Source: Dasania marina DSM 21967 (GTDB lineage Bacteria; Pseudomonadota; Gammaproteobacteria; Pseudomonadales; Dasaniaceae). From it: a stretch of DNA of 64,000 nucleotides. The position numbers and the translations under genes were made by a program. Numbering within the stretch: the stretch's first letter is position 1; each line of letters starts with the position of its first letter. The stretch is from positions 442,755 through 506,754 of the forward strand of contig NZ_KB891586.1 in assembly GCF_000373485.1 (NCBI RefSeq). Direction: 5' to 3'. Below are positions 52,475 to 61,498 of the stretch, one piece after another. The notes below the pieces were generated by a model, which was not told where the DNA came from, searched no databases, and was given only the letters and a program-made list of their open reading frames with translations.

Positions 52475-53272
52475 ATGGCACAAGTCGTATCAACCAACCT
52501 TGCGTCTCTTAACGCGCAACGTAACCTGAACAAAAGTGGTAACAGCTTAGCAACCTCGTTGCAGCGTCTATCTTCTGGATTGCGTATTAACAGCGCAAAA
52601 GATGATGCGGCAGGCCTGCAAATCTCAAACCAATTAACCTCACAAATCCGCGGTATGACTGTTGCTACACGTAATGCCAGTGATGGTATATCGTTTGCGC
52701 AGATAGCTGAGGGCGCGTTAGACGAAGTAGGTAATATTTACCAGCGCATGCGTGAGCTAGCGGTACAATCTGCTAACGGCACCAACAGCACCAGCGAAAG
52801 AACCGCTCTAAATGCTGAGTACACTGCGCTTAACAGCGAAGTCACTCGTATAGCTGGGCAAACACGCTTTGGTAACACCGATGTATTCACCGCTACAGCA
52901 ACTGCCTTACAGGTAGGTGATAAAGCAGGCGAAACCATTAGCTTTACCATAGGCACCGTAACTGCCAATGGCGGCACCATCGCTACAGCAGCTGGCGCCA
53001 GTGCGGCACTTGGTACATTAACTACGGCAATTACCGCCATAGATACCAAGCGTGGTAACTTAGGTGCGATACAAAACCGTCTAGAATCTACTATCTCTAA
53101 TGGTCGTAGTATTATAGAAAACGCTTCAGCAGCTCGCTCACGTATACGTGATGCCGACTTTGCCGTAGAAACAGCTAACTTGACACGCGCGCAAATCCTG
53201 CAACAAGCTGGTACCTCAGTGCTGTCTCAGGCTAACGCTATACCCCAGGGCGTATTGTCGCTACTACAATAG
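52475..53272 (+). CDS. fliC: Flagellin 2
   Basis: 265 residues from ATG 52475; the ribosome site TTAGGAGTGACC is shared with flagellin 1. Same length and architecture as flagellin 1, with scattered substitutions across the chain (for example Ser2 to Ala, Tyr74 to Phe) and identical C-terminal SRIRDADFAVETANL. It is transcribed from its own sigma-28 promoter and may read through a hairpin into flaG. Two short flagellins suggest a copolymer filament or a back-up copy. Confidence 0.96.
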   Translation: MAQVVSTNLASLNAQRNLNKSGNSLATSLQRLSSGLRINSAKDDAAGLQISNQLTSQIRGMTVATRNASDGISFAQIAEGALDEVGNIYQRMRELAVQSANGTNSTSERTALNAEYTALNSEVTRIAGQTRFGNTDVFTATATALQVGDKAGETISFTIGTVTANGGTIATAAGASAALGTLTTAITAIDTKRGNLGAIQNRLESTISNGRSIIENASAARSRIRDADFAVETANLTRAQILQQAGTSVLSQANAIPQGVLSLLQ

Positions 53273-53285
53273 GGTAAAACCTTCT

Positions 53286-53311
53286 GGTCTGGTGTAGGAT
53301 AACACCGGACC
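53286..53311 (+). terminator. Hairpin between flagellin 2 and flaG, attenuator-like
   Basis: GGTCTGGTGT, loop AGGATA, ACACCGGACC (one T-G pair), 14 bases after the flagellin 2 stop. There is no T tract, so it probably blocks 3' decay or gives partial termination, letting a fraction of transcripts reach flaG. Confidence 0.6.
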
Positions 53312-53336
53312 CGATAAAAATAAGGTGAGCAGCATT

Positions 53337-53750
53337 ATGACAACCAGTATATCTAATTTGTCAGACAGGCTCTCAGGCAGCATTCAAGTAAGTACTTCCT
53401 CGGAGCCTTCTTCACCACCCAACGTGGTAAAAGAGGGCTCTGTTGCCGTTGCAAACGCTAACAGCTCTTCTGTAGCAAAAAATGAAGAGTACAGAGCGGT
53501 TAATGGGGTTATCAACCCCCAAGACAAAGCTCAAGTTGAAGAAGTTCTTAAAAAAATGAATTTAGCCGTAGAGCAGATTCAAAAAGGCCTAAACTTCAGT
53601 ATTGATGAAGATCGTGGTGGATTTATCATTAAAGTTATTGATCAATCTACCGATGAAACTATTAGGCAAATCCCCTCCGAGGAAATGCTCAACATTTATC
53701 ATCGTCTCAAAGAAGTCAATAGCCTTTTATTTGACGACATCAAAGCTTAG
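53337..53750 (+). CDS. flaG: FlaG family protein
   Basis: 137 residues from ATG 53337 with AAGGTGAG upstream. Disordered Ser-rich N-terminus (residues 1-45), then the FlaG domain: QVEEVLKKMNLAVEQIQKGLNFSIDEDRGGFIIKVID and DETIRQIPSEEMLNIYHRL. FlaG influences filament length in polar-flagellated bacteria. Position between flagellin and fliD is canonical. Confidence 0.9.
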   Translation: MTTSISNLSDRLSGSIQVSTSSEPSSPPNVVKEGSVAVANANSSSVAKNEEYRAVNGVINPQDKAQVEEVLKKMNLAVEQIQKGLNFSIDEDRGGFIIKVIDQSTDETIRQIPSEEMLNIYHRLKEVNSLLFDDIKA

Positions 53751-53764
53751 TCGTAGTCACTGGC

Positions 53765-53810
53765 ATATTAAGCGGGTAAAATCGCTACCATGATCTATTT
53801 CGCTTAATAT
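53765..53810. promoter_or_regulatory. 10-bp inverted repeat before fliD
   Basis: ATATTAAGCG and CGCTTAATAT are perfect inverted copies separated by 26 bases, in the 98-base flaG-fliD gap. Too widely spaced for a simple terminator; an operator pair or a looped RNA is possible. No sigma-54 or sigma-28 element was found for fliD itself. Confidence 0.55.
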
Positions 53811-53848
53811 CCCAGCTTAACGTTTTATTACTCTTGTGAGGTTAGTCC

Positions 53849-55225
53849 ATGGCTTCTATCAGCGCCTCAGGTGTCGGTTCAGGTATAGATATACTCAGCT
53901 TGGTTTCACAACTTGTCGAAGCAGAAAAACTAGGCCCAGAATCATTATTAGACGCAAGAGAAAGTGAGCTAAATAGCCAAATATCCGCGGTAGGCACTTT
54001 AAAAAGTGACATCGCCACTTTCCAAGACAGCCTGGCTAAACTTACTGATCCCGATGATTTTGTTATTTACGCCAATAACTCTAGCAACGAAAATACAGCA
54101 AGCTTTACCTCTAATAGCTTTGCCAAAGCAGGCAGTTTTGATATTACCGTCATCAAACTGGCCGCAGCACACAAGCTCAGCACTGCCGGTTTTGCCGACT
54201 CAGACACCACCGAAGTAGGCACAGGCAATCTAACTCTCGCCAATGCCGACGGTGACAGCTTTGCACTAAGCTTTGCTGGTGGCGGAGATAACACGTTAAA
54301 CCAAGTGCGCGACGCGATAAATAATGCTGCAGATAACTTTGGCGTTACCGCCACAATTATCAATATAGACGACGGCGTCGGTGGCACCCTAAGTAAATTA
54401 CAAATCACCGCCAACGACACCGGCACCAGTAATGCGCTAACGCTTACCGCCGACCCCAGTCTTAGCGCCTTAGACTCAGCCAATTTAACCCAAATTAAAG
54501 CCGCTGATGACGCTGTTATCCAAATAGATGACCCCAGCAATCAATTTACCAGTGCATCCAATACTATTTCAGGGGCTATTAGCGGCATAGAAATTACCGC
54601 CAAAGCCGTTGGCACCACCACCATATCTACGACCCCAGATCAAACGGGTATTGTTGAAAATGTACAGGGTTTTGTTGATGCCTATAACAAACTACAAAGC
54701 ACATTTAATACGGTAAGCTCTTATAACGACGGTAACCCTGGGCCACTCTTTAGTGACTCCACCATCCGCAGCATAAAATCACAAATTACCAGCATAGTTT
54801 CCAATAGCGTAGCCTCATCAACATCCAGCTATAATTCTTTATCGGCCATAGGTATTACCACAAATAATGTCGGCTTATTAGAACTGGACCAGGATGATTT
54901 AAAAACGGCTTTAAATGCAAATTTTGCTTCGGTCTCTACTGTATTCACCGCCACAGATGGCATAACTGCTAGATTAGATACCGTACTAGAAGAATATACC
55001 AAGTTTGCAGGCTTGCTTGATACCAAACGCGATTCGCTAAATACTCGCCTATCGCTAATTGGCGAGTCTAGGGATAAGTTGGAATACCGCATAGGCAAAC
55101 TTGAAGCGCGTCTAACCGCTCAGTTTATCGCAATGGATGGTTTGGTTGCCTCTTTGAACTCTACAGGGAGCTTTTTAACCCAGCAACTAGCCAACCTACC
55201 GGGCTTCACTAGATCCTCATCATAA
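53849..55225 (+). CDS. fliD: Flagellar filament cap FliD
   Basis: 458 residues. The start ISASGVGSGIDILSLVSQLVEAE is the FliD_N signature, and the C-terminal coiled coil (SRDKLEYRIGKLEARLTAQFIAMDGLVASLNSTGSFL) is FliD_C. The centre is Ser/Thr/Asp-rich beta structure. FliD caps the growing filament and folds exported flagellin. Followed after five bases by a small chaperone-like gene. Confidence 0.94.
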   Translation: MASISASGVGSGIDILSLVSQLVEAEKLGPESLLDARESELNSQISAVGTLKSDIATFQDSLAKLTDPDDFVIYANNSSNENTASFTSNSFAKAGSFDITVIKLAAAHKLSTAGFADSDTTEVGTGNLTLANADGDSFALSFAGGGDNTLNQVRDAINNAADNFGVTATIINIDDGVGGTLSKLQITANDTGTSNALTLTADPSLSALDSANLTQIKAADDAVIQIDDPSNQFTSASNTISGAISGIEITAKAVGTTTISTTPDQTGIVENVQGFVDAYNKLQSTFNTVSSYNDGNPGPLFSDSTIRSIKSQITSIVSNSVASSTSSYNSLSAIGITTNNVGLLELDQDDLKTALNANFASVSTVFTATDGITARLDTVLEEYTKFAGLLDTKRDSLNTRLSLIGESRDKLEYRIGKLEARLTAQFIAMDGLVASLNSTGSFLTQQLANLPGFTRSSS

Positions 55226-55230
55226 GTAAT

Positions 55231-55545
55231 ATGAATACACTCAAAAAACTACAAACCATTAACAAACTGGGCGACAATATTTTTAAAGCCTTAGCTGAAG
55301 GTGATTCAGAAAAAGCACAAAAAACAGCCGACAAGCGCCTTGCAACCATGCAAAGCCTTCATATAGACGAACTAAGTCAGACAGCTGACAATCAACTAAA
55401 AATAGAAATAGAACGATTTGAAAACAACAATCAGAGTTTGATTGATGCCAGCACGGCAATAAAAACCTCTCTGATAGAGCAACTTAAAAAAATCAAAAAA
55501 AGCCGTGCCGCCACAAAAACTTACCACGACATCGATAGTGTTTAA
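55231..55545 (+). CDS. Small helical protein, FliT-like position
   Basis: 104 residues, all-helical and charged (NKLGDNIFKALAEGDSEKAQKTADKRLATMQSL; IEIERFENNNQSLIDASTAI; C-terminal KKIKKSRAATKTY). It starts five bases after fliD, the place where fliS or fliT usually sits. Likely a flagellar export chaperone for FliD; direct similarity to FliT is weak. The last 112 bases before the next gene contain a sigma-28 promoter. Confidence 0.6.
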   Translation: MNTLKKLQTINKLGDNIFKALAEGDSEKAQKTADKRLATMQSLHIDELSQTADNQLKIEIERFENNNQSLIDASTAIKTSLIEQLKKIKKSRAATKTYHDIDSV

Positions 55546-55568
55546 ACACGATTCACCACCTACTCCAT

Positions 55569-55595
55569 TAAAGAAAATACCCTAACGGCCGATAT
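55569..55595 (+). promoter_or_regulatory. Sigma-28 promoter of the 55.66 kb gene pair
   Basis: TAAAGAAA, 11 bases, GCCGATAT, 62 bases before the next ATG. Same spacing as the two flagellin promoters, so the two small genes downstream belong to the late flagellar class. Confidence 0.85.
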
Positions 55596-55657
55596 ATTAT
55601 TTAGCCAACGTATTGATATCTAGATAGCAACGCTACCATCTAGAGAGAGTAGACCCC

Positions 55658-55876
55658 ATGAACAGCAATCCCCCAAAGCAAAGCTCAAAAACAACACAGT
55701 TATCAAACAGAAATGTGTTGATAGATAGCGCTGCCCTTAATGCAAAAATAGATAAAAAAGACGAAATATTTTCTTTGAACAGGCATATACAAAACATACA
55801 AAGAAATCTGAACTTCATCTACTCTGAAAAACAAAAGTACATAAGTATTGTTGTTTCAGATCGCCACTCAAGATAG
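55658..55876 (+). CDS. Short FlaG-like protein, possibly truncated
   Basis: 72 residues. The last 33 (LNRHIQNIQRNLNFIYSEKQKYISIVVSD) resemble the heart of FlaG (QIQKGLNFSIDED...IIKVID) but the IRQIPSEE end is missing: the frame stops at TAG just where it would begin. Either a mini-FlaG or a decayed copy of flaG. Preceded by AGAGAG and a sigma-28 promoter, so it is probably expressed. Confidence 0.55.
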   Translation: MNSNPPKQSSKTTQLSNRNVLIDSAALNAKIDKKDEIFSLNRHIQNIQRNLNFIYSEKQKYISIVVSDRHSR

Positions 55877-55886
55877 AGTTATCTTA

Positions 55887-56201
55887 ATGTCACTATCAGC
55901 CAGCAGTAGCAAAAACGCCTCAGTTAGCAGCGACATACACGACAGCTGGAAGGATATAAAAAAGATAGAAGCCCTGCTGCTCGATTCAGCACAAAAACAA
56001 GAGTGGAAGGAAACACTAAAAATATACCGATCAAGAAACGAGATTATCAACAAACACTTCCAGACTCACCCCGTCAGCCCTGCAACATCATATTTTTACC
56101 GATCTTTATTAAACGACCACCTTAAAACAGACAATGATATAGAAAAATTAAGGAAATATGCCGTAAAAAAAAGCTTAACACTTATACACTCATCACTATA
56201 A
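55887..56201 (+). CDS. fliT: FliT-type flagellar chaperone
   Basis: 104 residues from ATG 55887; a longer in-frame start overlaps the previous gene. The helix ALLLDSAQKQEWKETLKIYRSRNEIINKHF follows the FliT pattern (AxxxEWxxLxxLexxRxxxi), then a C-terminal helix with DNDIEKLRKYAV. It would bind FliD or export components. Its stop overlaps that of flgL by six bases (CTATAA). Confidence 0.65.
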   Translation: MSLSASSSKNASVSSDIHDSWKDIKKIEALLLDSAQKQEWKETLKIYRSRNEIINKHFQTHPVSPATSYFYRSLLNDHLKTDNDIEKLRKYAVKKSLTLIHSSL

Positions 56202-57395
56202 AAAATTAAATAACGATAAAGAGTTAACTCGACTAAAAGTTTTCTGCGCCGCCTCTAGAACAAACGTTTCTTGACTCAAGCGACTAATAGCTTCCGCATA
56301 ATCTAGATCTCTTATTTCGGACAATAACCCCTCATTCAAAATCCCTATACCTTCATGCAAGTTACGCACACTTTCAACGGTATTTAAGCGTGCGCCAACC
56401 TCCGCCAACACTTGCGCAACACTATCTTCAGAGTTTTTAATATTTATTAATGAATCGCTAACCAACTGATCCAGCGCTATTTTATCGGCGGTAGAATCCG
56501 TTAAAGTATTTAACCCCTCAGCCAGCTTAGCCAAGGTGGCAATCATGCTTTGCTTACCTGAAGATTCTATATAAAAATCATCACCTGCAGCCGGAGTGCC
56601 TGAAATAGTAATCTCTACGCCATTGAATGTTATGGGCGCCCCTGACGTATACGCCTGCCCCACTAATAGAGGCACACCATTTTCATCATTAACATCAAAC
56701 GTTGCAGGCCCGGTAAAGGTGATTTCATAATCTAACGGATAACTTGCATCATAAGTAGTTTGATTAACGACCCGCTGAGATGACACTACCGCAGCAGCGC
56801 TATTAGTATCCGTAAAGAAGGTATTCTGGGACGAATTTATATTTTCAAAAATACGGTAGCCACTATCGCTAATAGGTACTTTTGTCCCATTAGCCACAGT
56901 GATTTGACGCTGCCCTTCGTCACCCTGATAAACATATTCACCCGCAGAGTCCTGCACAAAGGGAATAGTCCCCCCCTGAAAGCCAGAAAAAATATATTCT
57001 CCGTTAGCATCCTGACTGTTGGCGATAGAAACCAATTCTTCCATACGCGTTTTTATTTCGGCCGCGAGTGCCTGACGCTGCGGAAAGGCATTGGTGCCAT
57101 TAGCCGCTTGTAACGTTAGCTCTTTCACCCTTACCAATAAATCATTAACACTAGATAGCCGCACTTCTTCTATCTCTAAGCGACTTTCAGCGAAATTAAT
57201 GTTCTTTTTAAACTGCTCTAACTGCGATTGCTCTTGATCCAGCTGTATCATCCTGGCTGCACCTACGGGGTCATCAGCGGGCGTAGAAATACGCTTACCA
57301 GTAGATATCTGATTTTGGGTATTAAAGCTCTGTTCCTGTATGCGTAGCATACTGTTTAAGCTTTGGGTAAAACCTTGTAAAAATGAAAGCCTCAT
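56196..57395 (-). CDS. flgL: Hook-filament junction protein FlgL (HAP3)
   Basis: 399 residues. N-terminal flagellin-like D0 (MRLSFLQGFTQSLNSMLRIQEQSFNTQNQISTGKRISTPADDPVGAARMIQL across 1-52), NSQDANGEYIFSGFQGG, and C-terminal LNEGLLSEIRDLDYAEAISRLSQETFVLEAAQKTFSRV. Last gene of the leftward flg operon, 15 bases after flgK. Confidence 0.94.
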   Translation of the reverse strand: MRLSFLQGFTQSLNSMLRIQEQSFNTQNQISTGKRISTPADDPVGAARMIQLDQEQSQLEQFKKNINFAESRLEIEEVRLSSVNDLLVRVKELTLQAANGTNAFPQRQALAAEIKTRMEELVSIANSQDANGEYIFSGFQGGTIPFVQDSAGEYVYQGDEGQRQITVANGTKVPISDSGYRIFENINSSQNTFFTDTNSAAAVVSSQRVVNQTTYDASYPLDYEITFTGPATFDVNDENGVPLLVGQAYTSGAPITFNGVEITISGTPAAGDDFYIESSGKQSMIATLAKLAEGLNTLTDSTADKIALDQLVSDSLINIKNSEDSVAQVLAEVGARLNTVESVRNLHEGIGILNEGLLSEIRDLDYAEAISRLSQETFVLEAAQKTFSRVNSLSLFNFL

Positions 57396-57410
57396 AATAT
57401 GACTCCTCGG

Positions 57411-59360
57411 CTATCGAAAGGCGGCTAGCAGCGTATCAAATATTTGCTGCGCTACAGTAATTATACGTGCCGATGCATTGTAAGCTTGTTCAAACTTAAT
57501 TAAGTTGGCAGCCTCTTCATCGAGGTTAACGCCAGAAACACCATCGCGACTTTTTTGCGACTGCATTAACAGCGACTCGGAGGCATCACGGCTAATTCTC
57601 AGCTGCGCTGTTTTTGCGCCCAGCTCTTCTAACAAACGGCCGTAGGCATCTTCAAAATTCAAGGTGCCGTTATCTAAACCACTGGCTAAGCGCAAGCCAC
57701 CTAAGGCAACGCCATTTCTATTATCGGACACGCCGTTAACATTATAGTCTACGGTAAACTCATCACCCAGTGCTGGCGCACCCTTTAACTCGACACTATA
57801 AGCAGCATTTGGCGAGGTATAAGTATTAACCGTATTGGGCACAAAGGCATTACCACTGCTAATAACCGCTTTGCTAGCGCTATTAATGACGTTATAGCTA
57901 GTGGCTGAGGTGAACACAAAAGTCACTGGCGTGGTAATATCAGCCATAGCTGCACCGGTTACCGACAATACCGTACCACCTGATATTAGCCCTGTACCGG
58001 TATTACCTAAACTAGCACCCGTCACTATCGGTGAGGCATAGGCAAACTCTTGCGGCCTAGTAATTTCTAAAGCGATATCCTGCGCGGCTGTTTTGGTTGG
58101 GTTTAAATAATATTTATCACCGGCATTAGGGCTAGTGGCGATAGCAAGATCAAAACCATCAACATTAATGGTAGCGGGAAAGGCGCCTATAACACCCGAA
58201 CTCACTACCGCCTTATCAGACTCGCGCACTATTTGATAGGTAGAACCGGTACCACTGAAATCAATAAAATAATCGCTGGTAGTCAATTGATTGATATCAC
58301 TAATAGACAGCGCTAATGCCGCTGACCCAGTATTTGCGGTATCTGCAATAACACGGCTTTGAGTTAGCGCGCTGGTATTAATATCGGTAAATATATCTGC
58401 GCCAAAATTACCTTCTAAATCTATACCTAATTTATTCTGCTGATTCATCGAATCGGCAATGCCTAAGGAAATACGCCCCAGCGAGTTATAAATACCCGGC
58501 AATGTATCTTTTTGATAGCTGACCAAGCCTCCCAATTTACCACCATTGATTAAACTGGTGATTTGCTGGGTTCCGCCTAGACCACTGATATTGATTTCTA
58601 ACTGACCGGGGTTTTTAGTGCTATTGCTAGTCACTAATTCATTGTAATTACCGCCCAACACCAATGCTTGACCGCTACCCACAAATACGGAAACAGCACC
58701 ATTATCTTCGGTTGCCGTTCGCACAGTTACCAGCTCTGACAATTGCGTAATTAAACGATCGCGCTCATCTAACAATTGATTAGGCTGTCCCTTACCTCTG
58801 GCCATTTCTTCCGTTATTGAGACGTTTAAATTCGCGATACCTTCGGATAAAGAACTTACTTGGGAGCTAAAGGCTTTAACCTGCTGATTAATACTATCTT
58901 GTTGGCGCTGTAATCGCTGATATAAGGTATTAAAACGCTCTACTAGACCCTCCATATCACTTAACACCAATTGCCTAGATGGCATGGAGGTGGGATCTTG
59001 TGCGCCGGCCTCTATATCAGAGAACACACTATCTAAGGCAGGACTTAAGCCACTAAAGCCATCCGCCAATAAAGTATCCATTTCTTCTATGCTACTAACA
59101 TAGGCAGATAAATTATTAAAAGCGGCGGTATCCGACTGTAATTGGGAAATTAAAAAACCTTCCACAATTCTCGAGATGTCGGTAACACCAGCACCAGAGC
59201 CAATAAACCCCACACCCTCAAAAAACTCTGGTCGTGTTGATATTTCTGCGCGTTGACGGCTGTAGCCTTCCACATCGGCGTTGGCAATATTATTACCCGT
59301 AACCTGTAAGGCTGTTTGGTTAGTGCTTAAGCCACTAACGCCTATGCTTAATAACGACAT
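57411..59360 (-). CDS. flgK: Hook-associated protein 1 FlgK
   Basis: 649 residues. Starts SLLSIGVSGLSTNQTALQVTGNNIANADVEGYSRQRAEI, the rod/hook signature, with QPNQLLDERDRLITQLSELV and the C-terminal VNLDEEAANLIKFEQAYNASARIITVAQQIFDTLL. It joins hook to filament. The middle (about 330-550) is an enlarged Thr/Ser/Ala-rich domain containing repeated beta units. Two bases separate it from flgJ. Confidence 0.95.
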   Translation of the reverse strand: MSLLSIGVSGLSTNQTALQVTGNNIANADVEGYSRQRAEISTRPEFFEGVGFIGSGAGVTDISRIVEGFLISQLQSDTAAFNNLSAYVSSIEEMDTLLADGFSGLSPALDSVFSDIEAGAQDPTSMPSRQLVLSDMEGLVERFNTLYQRLQRQQDSINQQVKAFSSQVSSLSEGIANLNVSITEEMARGKGQPNQLLDERDRLITQLSELVTVRTATEDNGAVSVFVGSGQALVLGGNYNELVTSNSTKNPGQLEINISGLGGTQQITSLINGGKLGGLVSYQKDTLPGIYNSLGRISLGIADSMNQQNKLGIDLEGNFGADIFTDINTSALTQSRVIADTANTGSAALALSISDINQLTTSDYFIDFSGTGSTYQIVRESDKAVVSSGVIGAFPATINVDGFDLAIATSPNAGDKYYLNPTKTAAQDIALEITRPQEFAYASPIVTGASLGNTGTGLISGGTVLSVTGAAMADITTPVTFVFTSATSYNVINSASKAVISSGNAFVPNTVNTYTSPNAAYSVELKGAPALGDEFTVDYNVNGVSDNRNGVALGGLRLASGLDNGTLNFEDAYGRLLEELGAKTAQLRISRDASESLLMQSQKSRDGVSGVNLDEEAANLIKFEQAYNASARIITVAQQIFDTLLAAFR

Positions 59361-59362
59361 GA

Positions 59363-60334
59363 CTATTTAACCTCTACACTAGCAATAGCGTTTTTCATTA
59401 CATCACTATTCGCTATACGGATAATTTTTTCAGCATACTGGGGGTCGGTAGCATAACCGGCCTTTGCCAATTCTTGTATATACTGCCCACCATCTTCAGC
59501 TTCTAGCGCTTTGTCATAGCGGCCGCGCCCCATAATAAAATTGACATAGTCATCAAAGCTTTGCTGGATGTTGTCATAGGATCTGAAATTAGCTTGCTGC
59601 TGTACCGGTATGTTATTGCGAAACTCTAACGTGGAAACGCTTACCGCTTCCCCCTGCCAGTCTGCACTCGCTTTAATATTAAACAAATTAAACGAGCTTG
59701 TGCCTTGACTGTCTTGGGTGATCTTTTTACCCCAACCTGTTTCCAAGGCCGCCTGCGCCAATAAATCTTTAGGTTCTATTGCCAGTTTTTCTGCGGCTGT
59801 TTTTGCCATAGCATAGAGTTTGCTGACAAAATCAACAGCACTGCCATCAAAGTCCAATACTGATTTTTCACTGACTTTTGCACTGGCCACCACAGCAGGC
59901 TCTACAACTGTAGTGTTTTGCGAGAGACGAACTGGGGCCACGGATATTGCCTTCTCTGGCCTAGTAAAGAGTTTGGGTTCAGTGGCTGTTGCCGCTGCCT
60001 GCTCAGTGCCAAAACGCTGTTGTAATTGTTTGACCATGATATCGCCTATACCCATACCGCCGCCCTTGCTTAAGGAAACCGCGAGTTGGTCGTCGTACAT
60101 CTGCTGGTACATAGCGGTGCTGGCGCTGGATAACATATTACCCTCGGCAAAGACTTCATTGGCATCACGCATGCTTTTCATCATCATGCGTACCAACATA
60201 GACTCAAATTGTTTAGCAACCTCTTCTAACGCGGCGTTTTTATCCGTACGGCCCAAGCTGCGTATATTATTAAGACTATTGAGGTCGGTATAAGCGTCGC
60301 TACTGGCACTGCGTTGTAAAACCGAAGACTGCAT
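59363..60334 (-). CDS. flgJ: Rod-cap muramidase FlgJ
   Basis: 323 residues. The N-terminal rod-binding domain is clear (VAKQFESMLVRMMMKSMRDANE), then a Pro/Val-rich linker (about 110-160). The C-terminal glucosaminidase domain contains LAQAALETGWGKKI (catalytic Glu), FNLFNIKAS and YATDPQYAEKII. It scaffolds the rod and cuts peptidoglycan in the periplasm; no signal peptide, as it is exported by the flagellar system. Confidence 0.94.
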   Translation of the reverse strand: MQSSVLQRSASSDAYTDLNSLNNIRSLGRTDKNAALEEVAKQFESMLVRMMMKSMRDANEVFAEGNMLSSASTAMYQQMYDDQLAVSLSKGGGMGIGDIMVKQLQQRFGTEQAAATATEPKLFTRPEKAISVAPVRLSQNTTVVEPAVVASAKVSEKSVLDFDGSAVDFVSKLYAMAKTAAEKLAIEPKDLLAQAALETGWGKKITQDSQGTSSFNLFNIKASADWQGEAVSVSTLEFRNNIPVQQQANFRSYDNIQQSFDDYVNFIMGRGRYDKALEAEDGGQYIQELAKAGYATDPQYAEKIIRIANSDVMKNAIASVEVK

Positions 60335-60346
60335 TATGACTGCCTC

Positions 60347-61462
60347 TTAAATTACAATTAAATCAGCTTCTAGGGCGCCTGCTTGTTTTAGCGCCTCTAA
60401 GATAGCCATTAAATCACCGGGGGCGGCACCTACCTCATTAACCGCACGTACAATCTCATCCAAAGTAGTTGAGCCTCTCAGCTCAAACATTTTGTTGTTT
60501 TCCTGAGTTACCGTAACTTCTTCAGTTTCAGGCACCACTACGGTTTGCCCCTCACCAAACGCGTTAGGCTGGCTAACCTCATTACTTTCTGTAACGGTTA
60601 CCGTTAAGCTACCGTGAGTCACAGCACTGGCAGCCACTGTCACGTGCTTGCCTACCACTATGGTGCCGGTGCGAGAGTTAATAACGACTCTAGCAGGCGC
60701 CTCACCCGGGTTAACAGTAATATTCTCCAGTAATGACATATAGGATACTCGTTGATCCATATCCATAGGCGCAGTCACACGCACCGAGGAGGCGTCCATT
60801 GCTCGGGCAATATCGGGGCCTAACATCTCGTTAATATTTTCAGCTATGCGGCGCGCAGTGGTAAAATCAGCACGGTTCAAATTAAAAATCAAATGGTCAC
60901 TACTGGTAAAGGCATTGCTCACTGCTCGCTCTACAATAGCGCCATTTGGAATACGGCCGGAACTGGGGATATTGATAGTCACTTTTGAACCGTCCCTGCC
61001 TTCCGTACCAAAACCACCTACCACTAACTCGCCTTGCGCTATGGCATAAATATTGCCATCGACACCTTTTAGCGGTGCCATCAACAAACTACCCCCCCGC
61101 AAACTTTTTGAATTAGCTATAGAAGCTACTGTTATATCCATTTTTTGACCTGGCTTAGCAAAGGCTGGCAGATTGCCATGTATGGTTACTGCCGCCACAT
61201 TTTTCAGCTGAAAATTACTACCCTCAGGAATGGCGACGCCTAATTTATTCAACATAGATCTGAACGACTGCGCAGTAAATGGCGCCTGTGTCGTTTTATC
61301 ACCAGTGCCATCCAAACCTACCACCAAGCCATACCCTATCAAGGGATTATCCCTAACGCCGGCTAGTGTGGTGATATCTTTTATACGCTCTGCATAAGCA
61401 TTAGTCACCGTTAAAAGTACGATTAACACGGTACTGATTAGCATTTTTTTGTCGTTCATCAT
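60347..61462 (-). CDS. flgI: P-ring protein FlgI
   Basis: 371 residues from the first ATG of MMNDKK, chosen because the signal peptide ([21 protein letters not shown], cut before ERIKDI) then starts correctly; in-frame ATGs reach up to 61498. Conserved [49 protein letters not shown], and [21 protein letters not shown]. Forms the periplasmic ring around the rod. Confidence 0.93.
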   Translation of the reverse strand: MMNDKKMLISTVLIVLLTVTNAYAERIKDITTLAGVRDNPLIGYGLVVGLDGTGDKTTQAPFTAQSFRSMLNKLGVAIPEGSNFQLKNVAAVTIHGNLPAFAKPGQKMDITVASIANSKSLRGGSLLMAPLKGVDGNIYAIAQGELVVGGFGTEGRDGSKVTINIPSSGRIPNGAIVERAVSNAFTSSDHLIFNLNRADFTTARRIAENINEMLGPDIARAMDASSVRVTAPMDMDQRVSYMSLLENITVNPGEAPARVVINSRTGTIVVGKHVTVAASAVTHGSLTVTVTESNEVSQPNAFGEGQTVVVPETEEVTVTQENNKMFELRGSTTLDEIVRAVNEVGAAPGDLMAILEALKQAGALEADLIVI

Positions 61463-61498
61463 TGTTCTCATTAGAGAATTCTCGGCAAATAAAGCCAT

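Noticed and set aside
55848..55886. Frameshift joining the short FlaG-like gene with the FliT-like gene
   Set aside because: The overlapping frame does not restore an IRQIP-type FlaG end, and the FliT-like protein has its own ATG and complete helix pattern.
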